This document shows, in pieces, positions 46,128 through 55,684 of a stretch of 59,575 bases of DNA. Within the stretch, counting starts at the first letter, position 1; each line of letters begins with the position of its first letter. Made by a program: the position numbers and the translations under genes. The DNA is from Succinimonas amylolytica DSM 2873 (GTDB lineage: Bacteria > Pseudomonadota > Gammaproteobacteria > Enterobacterales > Succinivibrionaceae), in assembly GCF_000378405.1 (NCBI RefSeq), contig NZ_KB899641.1:72823-132397 (forward strand), written 5' to 3'. The notes under the pieces were generated by a model. It did no database searches and had not been told where the DNA came from. It saw only the letters and a list, made by a program, of their open reading frames with translations.

Positions 46128-48173
46128 ATGCTAAAAAATCTTCCCACCTCGCAAACAGTGCTTCCGGTTATCGTTAATGAAGGCTATGTCTTTATTGACA
46201 AGACCGGGTTTATTGAAACATACGAACAGGGCAAGTCAAAGGTATCCTTATTTTTAAGACCCCGGCGCTTCGGAAAAACCATGTTTGCCGAGCTCCTGAA
46301 ATACTACTATGACGCGGCACTGAAGGAAGAAAGCTCCGGAATCTTCAGAAATACCTATATCGAATCCCATCCCACCCCCAGAAAAAGCAGCTACCACGCT
46401 GTCAAATTCGATTTTTCCGGCGTGGCAACAAATAATGGGGTGCCAGGAACATTAAACTCCTTTCTTGAAAATGTCATTATCGGTATTTCAGATTTCTTTG
46501 CCCGCTATCCTGATTTAATACCGCATAAAATCATGGAAACTATTCCTCACGACAGAAAAGTTAATCTGAAGGAATATGTTACAGATTATTACTGTAATAA
46601 ACAGCAATTCCCGGAGAGTTCAGCACTGTTAAAAAAATTTCTGAACTATCTGGGAGGTTTTCCGCGCAGGATTATGGTAATTATTGACGAATACGACAAT
46701 TTTACCAATGACATTTTAAGCCGGGATGCGGGAGCCTTTGCCGAAATTGCCAGGAAGGAAGGAGATGTTGGGAAATTTTATCAGGTTCTCCGATTATTTA
46801 ATCAGACTGGCTTAATTGACCGTATTTTTATCACCGGCGTCCTTCCCATCACCCTGGACACCTCCCTGTCCGGATTTGTATACGATAAAATCCATGACGA
46901 TCCCAAATTCAATGCCATGGCCGGATTCACCGGCGAGGACGTAGCAGAGCTTTTAAGAGAAACTGTGGATTTTGAGAAATGCCGTTTTTCTCCGGATGCT
47001 CTCAGAAACGAAATGAAGAAACGCTATGACGGGTACCGGTTTTCGGGAATCGCCCGGAACTCCGTTTACAATCCTGCCCTGTGTCTGAGCTTTGTCAGCA
47101 ATCTCATCAGGGACGAATACCAAAGGCTGCCCCTCCTCCAGACCGAATCCGGAAATGACATAGATTTTGAAAAGTTTTCCGGCTACCTGAGTCTTGTGGA
47201 TGCTAAGGAACTAAACAGCATTCTCGCCAGACTGGACACGGATCCGGAAAACCATTCCGCAAACGAGGGCTATCTGGGGATTCCCGGGCTGGCCGGCTCC
47301 CTTAAAATCACCGCCCAGGGCTCCAGGCTTGATGCCAGAGCCGGGGCCACCCTGCTGTACCATCTGGGCTTTCTGACCATTATGAGCACTGACGAGGCCA
47401 GAAAAACCGTTACCGGCTACCAGGACGGAATGACCTATCTTAAAATTCCCAACCAGTATTACCGGACGCTGTTCTCCCAGTACCGGCTTTCCCGGTATCC
47501 GGCAGTGTTTTCCGGAATCAGTGCTGAAAAATGGGGTATCGGAGAGCTTTCCAGAAGGAACAGTATCAAATGCCTGTCCGACATGCTGCAATCCATCGCC
47601 GGAGCCTTTGTAAAAACCTCCTGCTCCCGGGAAGGCGAAGATCAGCTCGTCCTCACGGTATATGTCGCTCTCACCATGCTGGCCGGATCGTCATTTGAGC
47701 TTACCAGGGAATACAGCATCAGGCATAATCAGGAGTATGTGTTCAGCGACGGGCTCAGTGATGACGAATACGGAGAAATCGATACCGAAGACGCGCCCCG
47801 GGAGCACCCTGACAGGAAGTCAGCACCAGGCCAGGATTCCGCAGCTTCTGAAGAATCCTTTGAAATGGCCCTGGCCAGAATCGGACTGGAAACCGCAGAC
47901 AGCAGAAAACGCACGGTGAATATCAAAAAAGGCCGGGCGGATCTGGTGGCACTGAATACCGGATGCGGTCCCAGCTATATTTTTGAGTTCAAGTATCAGC
48001 GAGATACCAGATCAGGACAGGAAACCAGGGTAAAAACGATAAAGGCCCTTTATGACAGAGCGGTGAAGCAGCTTAATTTTTATGTTACCGACGACAGATT
48101 AAGCCAGATTCCCGACCTTCACAAATATGTAATTATCTTTGCCTACGGAAAATTCATTCTGAAAGAGGTCTGA
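46128..48173 (+). CDS. Intact AAA-ATPase-like protein with PD-(D/E)XK nuclease C-terminus
   Basis: A 681-aa member of the AAA-ATPase_like/DUF1703 family (function undetermined; suspected mobile or selfish nucleases). The N-terminal VNEGYVFIDKTGFIETYEQG is the conserved opening. The P-loop variant RPRRFGKT is at 44-51, Walker B VIIDEYDNF at 184-192, and FITGVLPITLDTSLSGF follows. The C-terminal nuclease shows GRADLVA with D605 and IFEFKYQRD with E620 and K622. AGAGGAACGG lies ahead of the ATG. Two broken relatives lie at 283-1089 and 9907-10293. An Asp/Glu-rich insert (about 540-590) separates ATPase and nuclease halves. Confidence 0.88.
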   Translation: MLKNLPTSQTVLPVIVNEGYVFIDKTGFIETYEQGKSKVSLFLRPRRFGKTMFAELLKYYYDAALKEESSGIFRNTYIESHPTPRKSSYHAVKFDFSGVATNNGVPGTLNSFLENVIIGISDFFARYPDLIPHKIMETIPHDRKVNLKEYVTDYYCNKQQFPESSALLKKFLNYLGGFPRRIMVIIDEYDNFTNDILSRDAGAFAEIARKEGDVGKFYQVLRLFNQTGLIDRIFITGVLPITLDTSLSGFVYDKIHDDPKFNAMAGFTGEDVAELLRETVDFEKCRFSPDALRNEMKKRYDGYRFSGIARNSVYNPALCLSFVSNLIRDEYQRLPLLQTESGNDIDFEKFSGYLSLVDAKELNSILARLDTDPENHSANEGYLGIPGLAGSLKITAQGSRLDARAGATLLYHLGFLTIMSTDEARKTVTGYQDGMTYLKIPNQYYRTLFSQYRLSRYPAVFSGISAEKWGIGELSRRNSIKCLSDMLQSIAGAFVKTSCSREGEDQLVLTVYVALTMLAGSSFELTREYSIRHNQEYVFSDGLSDDEYGEIDTEDAPREHPDRKSAPGQDSAASEESFEMALARIGLETADSRKRTVNIKKGRADLVALNTGCGPSYIFEFKYQRDTRSGQETRVKTIKALYDRAVKQLNFYVTDDRLSQIPDLHKYVIIFAYGKFILKEV

Positions 48174-48666
48174 AAGAACCGGAGCCGGATCGCAGGTCTT
48201 CCTGAAAAAGCGGCAGGCGGACTGAAATGGCTCCATAACGGAACTCTGAGGCATTTGTTAAAATCAGCCTGATACTGGACGTTTCGGAATTTAGCGGAGA
48301 TAATCAGGGTACAGTGCCGCAGGATCAGACTCTGAACAGAAGACGTTTTAAAGAACGCAGTCAGATGTTCAACGATACCGAGCAAGGAAGAATGCCGCGG
48401 ATAGGAAGGTTCAGAGCATGCGTGAGCGCCGGGGAGCCCTGGAAGAGTTCATCAGGGATCTCAGGGAACATAGCACTCCAGAGGACGGAGTTCAGTGATA
48501 CCCCCTGGTGCGGCCGGAGTATGCTTTCCCATACGCTGACGGGAGGCAGGTTCTCCGGTTCAGTAATGATTCTGAAACTGAGGGGTACTTGTTTATCATA
48601 CTTGCGTTCAGGCCCATATATATACTCCGAAGGGTTTTGTTTCTGTTTTTTAAGGCAATTCCCGTC
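48174..48666. other. Intergenic stretch before the pilin gene
   Basis: A 118-codon plus-strand frame (48314-48670) has no ribosome binding site or familiar motif and is judged spurious. Nothing else was recognised. Confidence 0.35.
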
Positions 48667-49214
48667 ATGAAAATAATTCCTCCCGGGGTTTCACCCTCAT
48701 TGAACTTATCGTCGTTATCGTTATTCCTGGCATCCTTGCTGCTGTTGCCGCTCCGAAATTCATGGATCTTCAGAGTGATGCAAAAGCCGTCTCTCTGAAA
48801 GGGCTGGAAGCGGCTCTGAAATCTTTTGATGAGATGGTTTACGCCAAAGCTGTTATGCAGGGCCAGGAAAAACTCTCGTGGAATAATTCGAGTGTTGATA
48901 TGGGTTCCGATGTACCTGTTAGCACCTGGTATGGACATATTGACCCATATGACGCTTTTTTTGAACTGTTAGATAAACCTGTTAATGAATGCTCTATGTA
49001 TTGTGTCTACAATGCAGACTGGATTGGAATTAGGTACGATGATGAAGGTGATTACAGGGTGGCTCACTACTGCATCCGGGATGCCGGCATTGATCCAGCC
49101 CCGGAAAATGTAAGAACCGCATACAGTAACCTGTGCCAGAACTGCCGCATTACCCACAAAGTTAACAAAAATAAGAGCGAAGTCATTATAAGTTCCGAAA
49201 TTTCCGGCTGCTAG
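48667..49214 (+). pseudogene. Type IV pilin (MSHA-like) with a frameshift at codon 3
   Basis: The frame ending at 49214 contains RGFTLIELIVVIVIPGILAA and VAAPKFMDLQSDAKAVSLKG, the prepilin cleavage site (G-F, Glu+5) and N-terminal helix of an MshA-like pilin. A C-terminal Cys-rich globular part follows (CSMYCVYNADWIGIRYDDEG, LCQNCRITHK). No start codon lies in this frame after an upstream TAA. The ATG at 48667 is one base out: ATGAAAATAATTCC has four A's, and five would give MKNNSSRGFTLIEL. So either a one-base deletion in the A-run inactivated the gene, the run is phase-variable, or it is a sequencing error. AAGG lies 11 nt before that ATG. A strong terminator follows. Confidence 0.8.
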
Positions 49215-49229
49215 CACGCCCCCTCAAAC

Positions 49230-49256
49230 GGCCCGTCTTTATGAAGGGCCTTTTTC
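49230..49256 (+). terminator. Rho-independent terminator of the pilin gene
   Basis: GGCCC (49230-49234) pairs with GGGCC (49246-49250) over an 11-nt loop, followed directly by TTTTTCT. It begins 16 nt after the pilin stop. Confidence 0.85.
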
Positions 49257-49836
49257 TCACCCGGTCTGGACACACCTTCCAGCCAGAAAGCCCAAAGTGC
49301 TGAAGCAGTCCTGACAGGCATATACAAACACCAAAGGCATTGCGGCAAGGCTTTGAACCGGACTCATCACCGGTATTTCCTGATTTTTCGTAATCGGCGG
49401 CAGTGGCAAATAAAGAGCCGCGGCTTTCCATTCCCGGCAGGACTGTCCTTCACTGCCTTTCAGTTCACCGTACGTCACTATTTCAGGAAATTCCGGCATC
49501 CGGGAAACTATTCTGCCTCCGCAGCTTAAGACAGCAGAAGCAGGTCCGGGGCTTTAAACCATATGTCTTATCTGGAGACTTGTTACCCTGAGATTTTCCG
49601 GCATGCCGGTTTATTGCATACAAATCTATATCCGGCGTTATAGCCGCGGCAGCAGAATGCCTCAGTGCATTTCCGTTTCTGACCTGTCATTTTTCTTTCC
49701 GGATATCCTGTTTCTCCTTCTTTTGATATCCTCCCTGTGTCCCAATTCCGCATTCCCCGAAAGGAATTCCGCGGTATGAAGGAGTATAATTGTCGCGTTT
49801 TAGTTGCAACCTCTTAAGAACACACGGTTCCCCTAT
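49257..49836. other. Intergenic stretch before the amino-acid transporter
   Basis: No credible gene. An 80-codon minus-strand frame at 49257-49499 has protein-like composition but no recognised motif. The transporter promoter should lie near 49750-49830, but no good match was picked. Confidence 0.3.
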
Positions 49837-51360
49837 ATGAAATTTATGAAACCAGGCAGCCGGCAGCACTTTCATAGCGCAGCCGGCCTCCTCCTTACTG
49901 TTCTTGCCGTCCTGACTCTCCCGGGCTGCAGTTCCGAAACGGAAACCCGGGAAATCACGACCGTAGAAGATCTCTGCCAGGCCCGTATCGGCGTTCAGAT
50001 CGGCACCACCACGGAGCTGGCCATTAACGATTACCTGAAAAAGCATGAATGTCCGCTGGCAGAACGCTTTAACAGCACTCCGGACGCGGTGGCCGCCCTG
50101 AACCAGGGCAAGCTGGACGCGGTGCTTACAGATGAACTCCCGGCCAGAAGATTTGTGGAAGACAATCCGAACCTGCGGCTTCTCGACACGCCCTTTCAGA
50201 CCGAATCCTACGCCGCCATTCTCCCGAAAAATCAGGAAGAGCTGCTGACAAAGTTCAATGCCATCATTGACGACATGAGCCGGGAAGGCGTTTACGATCA
50301 GCTTTATGATACCTTCGTTAACGGAACCGGAAACTTTCACTACACTCCGTCCTCCTGGGAAGGCCAGCCGGAGCTCGTTATCGCCACCAGTCCGGATTTT
50401 CCGCCTTATGAATTCTACAAGGACGGCCAGATCACCGGCATCGAAATGGAAATGGCAGCCATTATTGCCGACCGCCTCCACATGCCCCTGAAAATTGAAA
50501 GCATGGAATTTGACAGCATCATCAACGCCGTAAGCTCCGGCAAGGTTCATGCAGGATTTTCAGGCTTCTCAAAAACCGAGGAACGGGCAAAAGTCATTAA
50601 CTTTACCCATGACATCTGCACCACCAGAATCATGGTAATCATCCCTGCGGCCGCTGCCGCTGCTGCCCGGGATCTGACCTTTACGGACCGTCTGTACAAC
50701 AACTTCATAAAGGAGGATCGCTGGCAGCTTCTGGCCAAGGGGCTCGGTGTTACTATCCTGATTTCGGTATTTGCCGCCCTGATCGGTCTTATGGGAGGAA
50801 CAGTCATGGCCACCATCAGGGTCATGAACCACCGGACCGGCCGTTTTGCCATTCCCAGCCTGATAATCAGGCTTTTTGTGAACATCATCAGAGGCACTCC
50901 GGTAATGGTGCAGCTGCTGATCATCTATTATGTGATATTCGCAGCCGTGGATATTGACAAGATTCTGGTAGCCATTGTGGCCTTTGGCATCAACTCCATG
51001 GCCTACACCACCGAAATTATCCGTTCCGGCATCCAGGCAATTCCTGAAGGCCAGTTTGAGGCAGGGCATGCTCTGGGGCTCCGGCCTTTTACCATCATGA
51101 AGCATATTGTGCTCCCCCAGGCCTTCAAGAATGTACTTCCGGCGCTGGCCAACGAGGGCATTTCGCTTATCAAGGAAACCTCCATCTGCGGCTATATCGG
51201 GCTTATGGATCTCACCAGAGGCGGCGTGGTAATCAGAAACACCACCTTTGAAGCCTTCCTGCCGCTCCTGGCCGTGGCTCTGATATACCTGGCCATTATC
51301 GGCACTCTGTCTGCCGGCGTATCCCGTATGGAAAGGAGTCTGAAAAAGAATGAAAGATAA
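49837..51360 (+). CDS. Amino-acid ABC transporter: fused lipoprotein binding domains and permease
   Basis: A 507-aa protein. A lipoprotein-type signal (LLLTVLAVLTLPGCSSETET, lipobox LPGC at about 37) is followed by a partial binding-protein lobe (ARIGVQIGTTTELAINDYLK, GKLDAVLTDELPARRFVEDN). A second binding-protein start follows (ELVIATSPDFPPYEFYKDGQ, FDSIINAVSSGKVHAGFSGF, then ERAKVINFT). Then comes a HisM/GlnP-type permease with the EAA-like loop AGHALGLRPFTIMKHIVLPQ and about five membrane segments. GlnPH-like fusions of this sort import polar amino acids such as Gln or His. The start is chosen at the first ATG; no clear RBS is seen. The stop overlaps the ATPase gene by 11 nt. Confidence 0.85.
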   Translation: MKFMKPGSRQHFHSAAGLLLTVLAVLTLPGCSSETETREITTVEDLCQARIGVQIGTTTELAINDYLKKHECPLAERFNSTPDAVAALNQGKLDAVLTDELPARRFVEDNPNLRLLDTPFQTESYAAILPKNQEELLTKFNAIIDDMSREGVYDQLYDTFVNGTGNFHYTPSSWEGQPELVIATSPDFPPYEFYKDGQITGIEMEMAAIIADRLHMPLKIESMEFDSIINAVSSGKVHAGFSGFSKTEERAKVINFTHDICTTRIMVIIPAAAAAAARDLTFTDRLYNNFIKEDRWQLLAKGLGVTILISVFAALIGLMGGTVMATIRVMNHRTGRFAIPSLIIRLFVNIIRGTPVMVQLLIIYYVIFAAVDIDKILVAIVAFGINSMAYTTEIIRSGIQAIPEGQFEAGHALGLRPFTIMKHIVLPQAFKNVLPALANEGISLIKETSICGYIGLMDLTRGGVVIRNTTFEAFLPLLAVALIYLAIIGTLSAGVSRMERSLKKNER

Positions 51361-52096
51361 CGGCATTGTGATGCAGATTGACGGCATCTCTAAATCCTAC
51401 GGCTCCAACGAGGTCCTGAAAAACATCTCCCTCACTATCTCCAGGGGAGATGTCATCGCTATCATCGGGCCCTCCGGTTGCGGCAAGTCCACCTTTATCA
51501 GAATGCTGAATCTGCTGGAAAGGCCCACCTCCGGAAAAATATTTTTTGAAAACCAGGAGCTTACCGCCCTGCCGCCAAACCGCCTTATGGATATCATTCC
51601 CCGAATCGGGATGGTTTTTCAGCAGTTCAACCTGTTCCGGAATCTCACCGTAAAGCAGAACATCACTCTGGCGCCGGTGCTGCACAGGCTCTGCACCCAG
51701 AAGGAGGCTGAAAACCTGGCCCTGAAAATGCTGGAAAGGTTTGATCTTGCCGGACATGCCGACAAGTATCCCGCTCAGCTTTCCGGCGGTCAGCAGCAGC
51801 GGGTATCCATAATCCGGACCATTGCCATGAAGCCCGCTCTGGTACTTTTTGATGAACCTACCAGCGCCCTGGATCCGGAAATGGTGGGTGAAGTGCTGGG
51901 CATGATGAAGGAGCTGGCTGAGGAAGGCATGACCATGGCGGTGGTTACCCACGAAATGAAATTCGCCCGCAAGGTATCAAACAGAGTACTGTTTTTTGAC
52001 AATCAGGGGATTCAGGAGCAGGGAACTCCCGATGAGGTATTCGATAATCCCCGGGATCCCCGGCTCCGGGAGTTTCTGAGCAAAATTTCCTCCTGA
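51350..52096 (+). CDS. glnQ: Amino-acid ABC transporter ATPase (GlnQ/HisP family)
   Basis: A 248-aa ATPase driving the fused permease. Walker A is GPSGCGKST (about 41-49), then MVFQQFNLF (Q-loop), the signature LSGGQQQRVSI (about 145-155), Walker B ALVLFDEPTSALDPEMV and the H-switch VVTHEM. TPDEVFDNPRDPRLREFLSK is the usual polar-amino-acid C-terminus. It overlaps the permease gene by 11 nt, so translation is coupled, and a strong terminator follows. The substrate cannot be read from sequence. Confidence 0.92.
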   Translation: MKDNGIVMQIDGISKSYGSNEVLKNISLTISRGDVIAIIGPSGCGKSTFIRMLNLLERPTSGKIFFENQELTALPPNRLMDIIPRIGMVFQQFNLFRNLTVKQNITLAPVLHRLCTQKEAENLALKMLERFDLAGHADKYPAQLSGGQQQRVSIIRTIAMKPALVLFDEPTSALDPEMVGEVLGMMKELAEEGMTMAVVTHEMKFARKVSNRVLFFDNQGIQEQGTPDEVFDNPRDPRLREFLSKISS

Positions 52097-52117
52097 AGCA
52101 GGAGTGTCCGAAACAGT

Positions 52118-52154
52118 AAGGCCGGACGGCATAAAAACTGCCCCGGCCTTTTTG
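52118..52154 (+). terminator. Rho-independent terminator of the transporter operon
   Basis: AAGGCCGG (52118-52125) pairs with CCGGCCTT (52143-52150), with an inner GGC/GCC extension, followed by TTT. It lies 21 nt after the stop. Confidence 0.85.
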
Positions 52155-52234
52155 CTGTCCAGCCCTCAGTTAACCGGTCCGCAGGCAGCCTGCCGCCAGA
52201 CGAGAATCCGGTCCGGTACTCCGCATTGCGGAAA

Positions 52235-53755
52235 CTAAAACCAGCCCTGCTTCTGCTTAAGGATCAGACTGTCTCTGGACTTGCTGCTCTTCCTGTAGAG
52301 GAGCTTTCTGTCTTTGGAAGAAACAGTGTTGTCCATAGCGCTGACATAATCATTGCTCTCGCGCCGGAATTCCATGGCATTATCCTTTTTGATAACATGG
52401 AGCGTCCAGATCGAGGTGGAAATAACCCCGAAAACAAATACCGCCAGTACCATCAGCATATCAAAAATGAAGCGGCCCCGGGATTTGTAATAATCATCCT
52501 CCAGGCACAGCGAAATCAGACATGCCGAACAGGCAAGCATGGCCAGGCAGGACAGACAGGAGTTCAGGTTTCTGGTAAAAAGATACTTCACGGAAACGAA
52601 CCGCACAAAGACGGCGCTCAGGAAAAACATCAGTGACATAAAGTCCCCCATCTCTTTGCCACCGCTGCCTTTTTCAGGGAGCAGAATCAGAGCCAGCCAC
52701 AGCCCGAAAGAGGAGGCCATAAACCAGCTGCTCAGCTGACAGGTGAAAAACTTCCCCCAGCTTATGGGGAACTCCTCGGCGCTTTTTCCGGTCTGGCCGT
52801 TCATGGCAAAGCGGAATTTAACATTATTCCAGACCAGATCCATAGTCCAGATGGGAAACAGAGCATAGCTGACCTTCAGGGGCTCCATCTTATAATCCCG
52901 GCGATCGATTCTGGTGTAGGTGAAATTTTTAGCATCACTCAGAAACGCGTCAAAGGAGGCGGTAACCCGGCGTCTTATGCTGACATAGCTGTCATGAGAA
53001 TCCATATTGTAGATAGTGGCATTAAGACCGGAGAGCCAGGCGAAGCTGAAGGGCTGCGCTGCCTCTACCGGGTACGGTTCCAGCGCCTGGGATATCCGGT
53101 CATCCACATTGGAGCTGCCGTCCTGCGGCACATGGAGATATTTCTGACTTCCGGCGGTATGTCCCTGATATACCAGATGCTCATAACTAGAGTATTTCCC
53201 GAAGCCCCGGCACTCCACCTTTTCAGCCTGGTAGTCCGCCTCTCCGGAAACTTTAACGTCATAAAGCCAGAACGGCACATAGGTGGCCCTGACGTTTTCC
53301 GGCACGGCCTCCCGGATAAAGCCGTCCGGCACAAAATATTTTGTGCGGGCCCGTTTTCTGAAATTTGCAATAAAGTACGACTTCTCCCGGATAAACGGCA
53401 GAATGAAATCCGGCATCCGCTGCTCCCGGTACTTATCGGTAAAGACAATGGCATTGCCGCAAAAAGGACAGAAATCCGCGGCACCCAGAGCTCCGGGATT
53501 GATTTCGCCGCCGCAGGAGCTGCAGGTATAGGAGCGGTTCAGACTGGCAAACCCGTCGTTTTCATCCACATTTGGTCTGGCCCCGGAGACGGCTTCATCA
53601 GAAACGCCCTTCTGTTTCTTCTCGGCAATGATAAGCTCATACTCGTCCGGAGACAGCATTCTGGAACAGGAACTGCAGACCAGCTTCTGCGCTCCGATAT
53701 TAAAAATCATGCTGCCCGAACAGGACGGGCACCGGGCATGATCCGAATAATTCAT
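52235..53755 (-). CDS. Double-zinc-ribbon membrane protein, paralogue 1
   Basis: A 506-aa protein of the 'TFIIB-type zinc ribbon' membrane family of unknown function. The first ribbon is CPSCSGSM...CSSCSRML (about 9-36), the second CSSCGGEI...CPFCGNAI (about 78-100). Then come DFILPFIREKSYFIANFRKR and YVPFWLYDVKVSGEADYQAE (the family core), FAMNGQTGK and three C-terminal membrane segments (about 345-460). The start at 53755 has GAGG eight nt upstream. It is nearly identical to paralogue 2 over the first 300 residues but clearly diverged in the membrane part. It is the last of four tandem copies. Confidence 0.8.
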   Translation of the reverse strand: MNYSDHARCPSCSGSMIFNIGAQKLVCSSCSRMLSPDEYELIIAEKKQKGVSDEAVSGARPNVDENDGFASLNRSYTCSSCGGEINPGALGAADFCPFCGNAIVFTDKYREQRMPDFILPFIREKSYFIANFRKRARTKYFVPDGFIREAVPENVRATYVPFWLYDVKVSGEADYQAEKVECRGFGKYSSYEHLVYQGHTAGSQKYLHVPQDGSSNVDDRISQALEPYPVEAAQPFSFAWLSGLNATIYNMDSHDSYVSIRRRVTASFDAFLSDAKNFTYTRIDRRDYKMEPLKVSYALFPIWTMDLVWNNVKFRFAMNGQTGKSAEEFPISWGKFFTCQLSSWFMASSFGLWLALILLPEKGSGGKEMGDFMSLMFFLSAVFVRFVSVKYLFTRNLNSCLSCLAMLACSACLISLCLEDDYYKSRGRFIFDMLMVLAVFVFGVISTSIWTLHVIKKDNAMEFRRESNDYVSAMDNTVSSKDRKLLYRKSSKSRDSLILKQKQGWF

Positions 53756-54035
53756 AGAGGATTCCTCGGGAAATAAATACACGGGAGAACGGAAGTATAT
53801 TCCTTTTCGGAATGAGCATCTGCGGGCAAAGCCTCATATCAGCGGAATATCCTGACAGCGCCGGAGGATATTTGCCGTTTTTTGGACCATCAGGAGTTCC
53901 AGAAGCAGGGACTTACCAATAAGGTATGCGATCCCTGCCCCAGGATTCCCCGTCCCTGTTGCTGTCCAGCCCTCAGCTAACCGATCCGCATCCTGCCGCC
54001 AGAGGAATCCGATCGGGTACGCCGCATTCCGGAAA

Positions 54036-55553
54036 CTAAAACCGGCCCTGTTTCTTTTTCTGAAGGATCAGGCTGTCATCAGAGCCGGTACTCTTTTTGT
54101 AAAGAAGCTTCCTCTCTTTGGAGGAAACAATGTCGTCCGCCGTGCTGACATAATCTTTGCTGTCTCTCCGGAATTCCATGGCATTATCCTTTTTAATGAT
54201 CTGAAGCATCCAGCCCGAAGTAAAAATAACTCCGGAAACAAAGCCCGCCAGCACCAGAACAAAAATGAACCAGTCCCGGAATCGGTTCTGAAAATCGTCC
54301 AGGCACAGCGACATCAGATAGGCCGAGCAGCCGAGCATTGTCAGGGCAGAAAGCCAGGAATTCAGGTTTCTGGTAAAGAGATACCTCACGGAAACATACC
54401 GTACAAAGACAGCGCTCAGTAATAGCATAAATACCGCAAAGACCCCCGGCACTCTGGCATCCGTGACTTTTTCAGGGATCAGCACCAGAGCCAGCCACAT
54501 CCAGAAACAGGAGGCCATAAACCAGCTGGTCAGCTGACAGCTGTAAAACTTCATCCAGCTTACGGGAAACTCCTCGGCGCTTTTTCCGGTCTGGCCGTTC
54601 ATGGCAAAGCGGAATTTTCTTTTCTTCCAGACCAGGTCCATTGTCCAGATGGGAAACAGGGCATAGCTGACCTTCAGAGGCTCCATCTTGTAATCCCGGC
54701 GATCGATTCTGGTGTAGGTGAAATTTTTAGCATCACTCAGAAACTCGTCAAAGGAGGCGGTAACCCGGCGTCTTATGCTGACGTAGCTGTCCTGAGAATC
54801 CATGTTGTAGATAATGGCGTTAAGACCGGAGAGCCAGGCGAAGCTGAAGGGCTGCGCTGCCTCTACCGGGTACGGTTCCAGCGCCTGGGATATCCGGTCA
54901 TCCACATTGGAGCTGCCGTCCTGCGGCACATGGAGATATTTCTGACTTCCGGCGGTATGTCCCTGATATACCAGATGTTCATAATTAGAGTATCTCCCGC
55001 CGCCCCGGCACTCCACCTTTTCAGCCTGGTAGTCCGCCTCTCCGGAAACTTTAACGTCATAAAGCCAGAACGGCACATAGGTGGCCCTGACGTTTTCCGG
55101 CACGGCCTCCCGGATAAAGCTGTCCGGCACAAAATATTTTGTACGGGCCCGTTTTCTGAAATTTGCAATAAAGTACGACTTCTCCCGGATAAACGGCAGA
55201 ATGAAATCCGGCATCCGCTGCTCCCGGTACTTATCGGTAAAGACAATGGCATTGCCGCAAAAAGGACAGAAATCCGCGGCACCCAAAGCTCCGGGATTGA
55301 TTTCGCCGCCGCAGGAGCTGCAGGTATAGGAGCGGTTCAGACTGGCAAACCCGTCGTTTTCATCCACATTTGGTCTGGCCCCGGAGACGGCTTCATCAGA
55401 AACACCCTTCTGTTTCTTCTCGGCAATGATAAGCTCATACTCGTCCGGAGACAGCATTCTGGAACAGGAACTGCAGACCAGCTTCTGCGCTCCGATATTA
55501 AAAATCATGCTGCCCGAACAGGACGGGCACCGGGCCTGATCCGAATAGTTCAT
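54036..55553 (-). CDS. Double-zinc-ribbon membrane protein, paralogue 2
   Basis: A 505-aa near-copy of paralogue 1. Over residues 1-300 only a handful of differences are visible (for example FVPDSF versus FVPDGF, GGGRYSN versus GFGKYSS). From about 300 on, the membrane segments differ at roughly a third of positions. Both flanks are also duplicated: the downstream CAGCCCTCAG-TAACCG-type sequence and the upstream ATACACGGGA...AGTATATTCC. The duplicated unit is therefore about 1.8 kb. Zinc-ribbon cysteines and FAMNGQTGK are intact. The start has GAGGGA about seven nt upstream. Confidence 0.8.
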   Translation of the reverse strand: MNYSDQARCPSCSGSMIFNIGAQKLVCSSCSRMLSPDEYELIIAEKKQKGVSDEAVSGARPNVDENDGFASLNRSYTCSSCGGEINPGALGAADFCPFCGNAIVFTDKYREQRMPDFILPFIREKSYFIANFRKRARTKYFVPDSFIREAVPENVRATYVPFWLYDVKVSGEADYQAEKVECRGGGRYSNYEHLVYQGHTAGSQKYLHVPQDGSSNVDDRISQALEPYPVEAAQPFSFAWLSGLNAIIYNMDSQDSYVSIRRRVTASFDEFLSDAKNFTYTRIDRRDYKMEPLKVSYALFPIWTMDLVWKKRKFRFAMNGQTGKSAEEFPVSWMKFYSCQLTSWFMASCFWMWLALVLIPEKVTDARVPGVFAVFMLLLSAVFVRYVSVRYLFTRNLNSWLSALTMLGCSAYLMSLCLDDFQNRFRDWFIFVLVLAGFVSGVIFTSGWMLQIIKKDNAMEFRRDSKDYVSTADDIVSSKERKLLYKKSTGSDDSLILQKKKQGRF

Positions 55554-55684
55554 AAGGGATTCCCTCAGAAAATGAATACACGGGACAGAAGAAGTATATT
55601 CCTCTTCTGAAATAGTATCTGCCGGGAAGGCCTCACATTGAACAGAAATTTTGCCCGTGCCGGAAACTCATTCCCCAGGCGGCC

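Noticed and set aside
48314-48670. 118-codon plus-strand frame before the pilin
   Set aside because: Composition and lack of a ribosome binding site suggest chance.
50569-51387. 272-codon minus-strand open frame
   Set aside because: Antisense to the transporter permease; no motif and no ribosome binding site.
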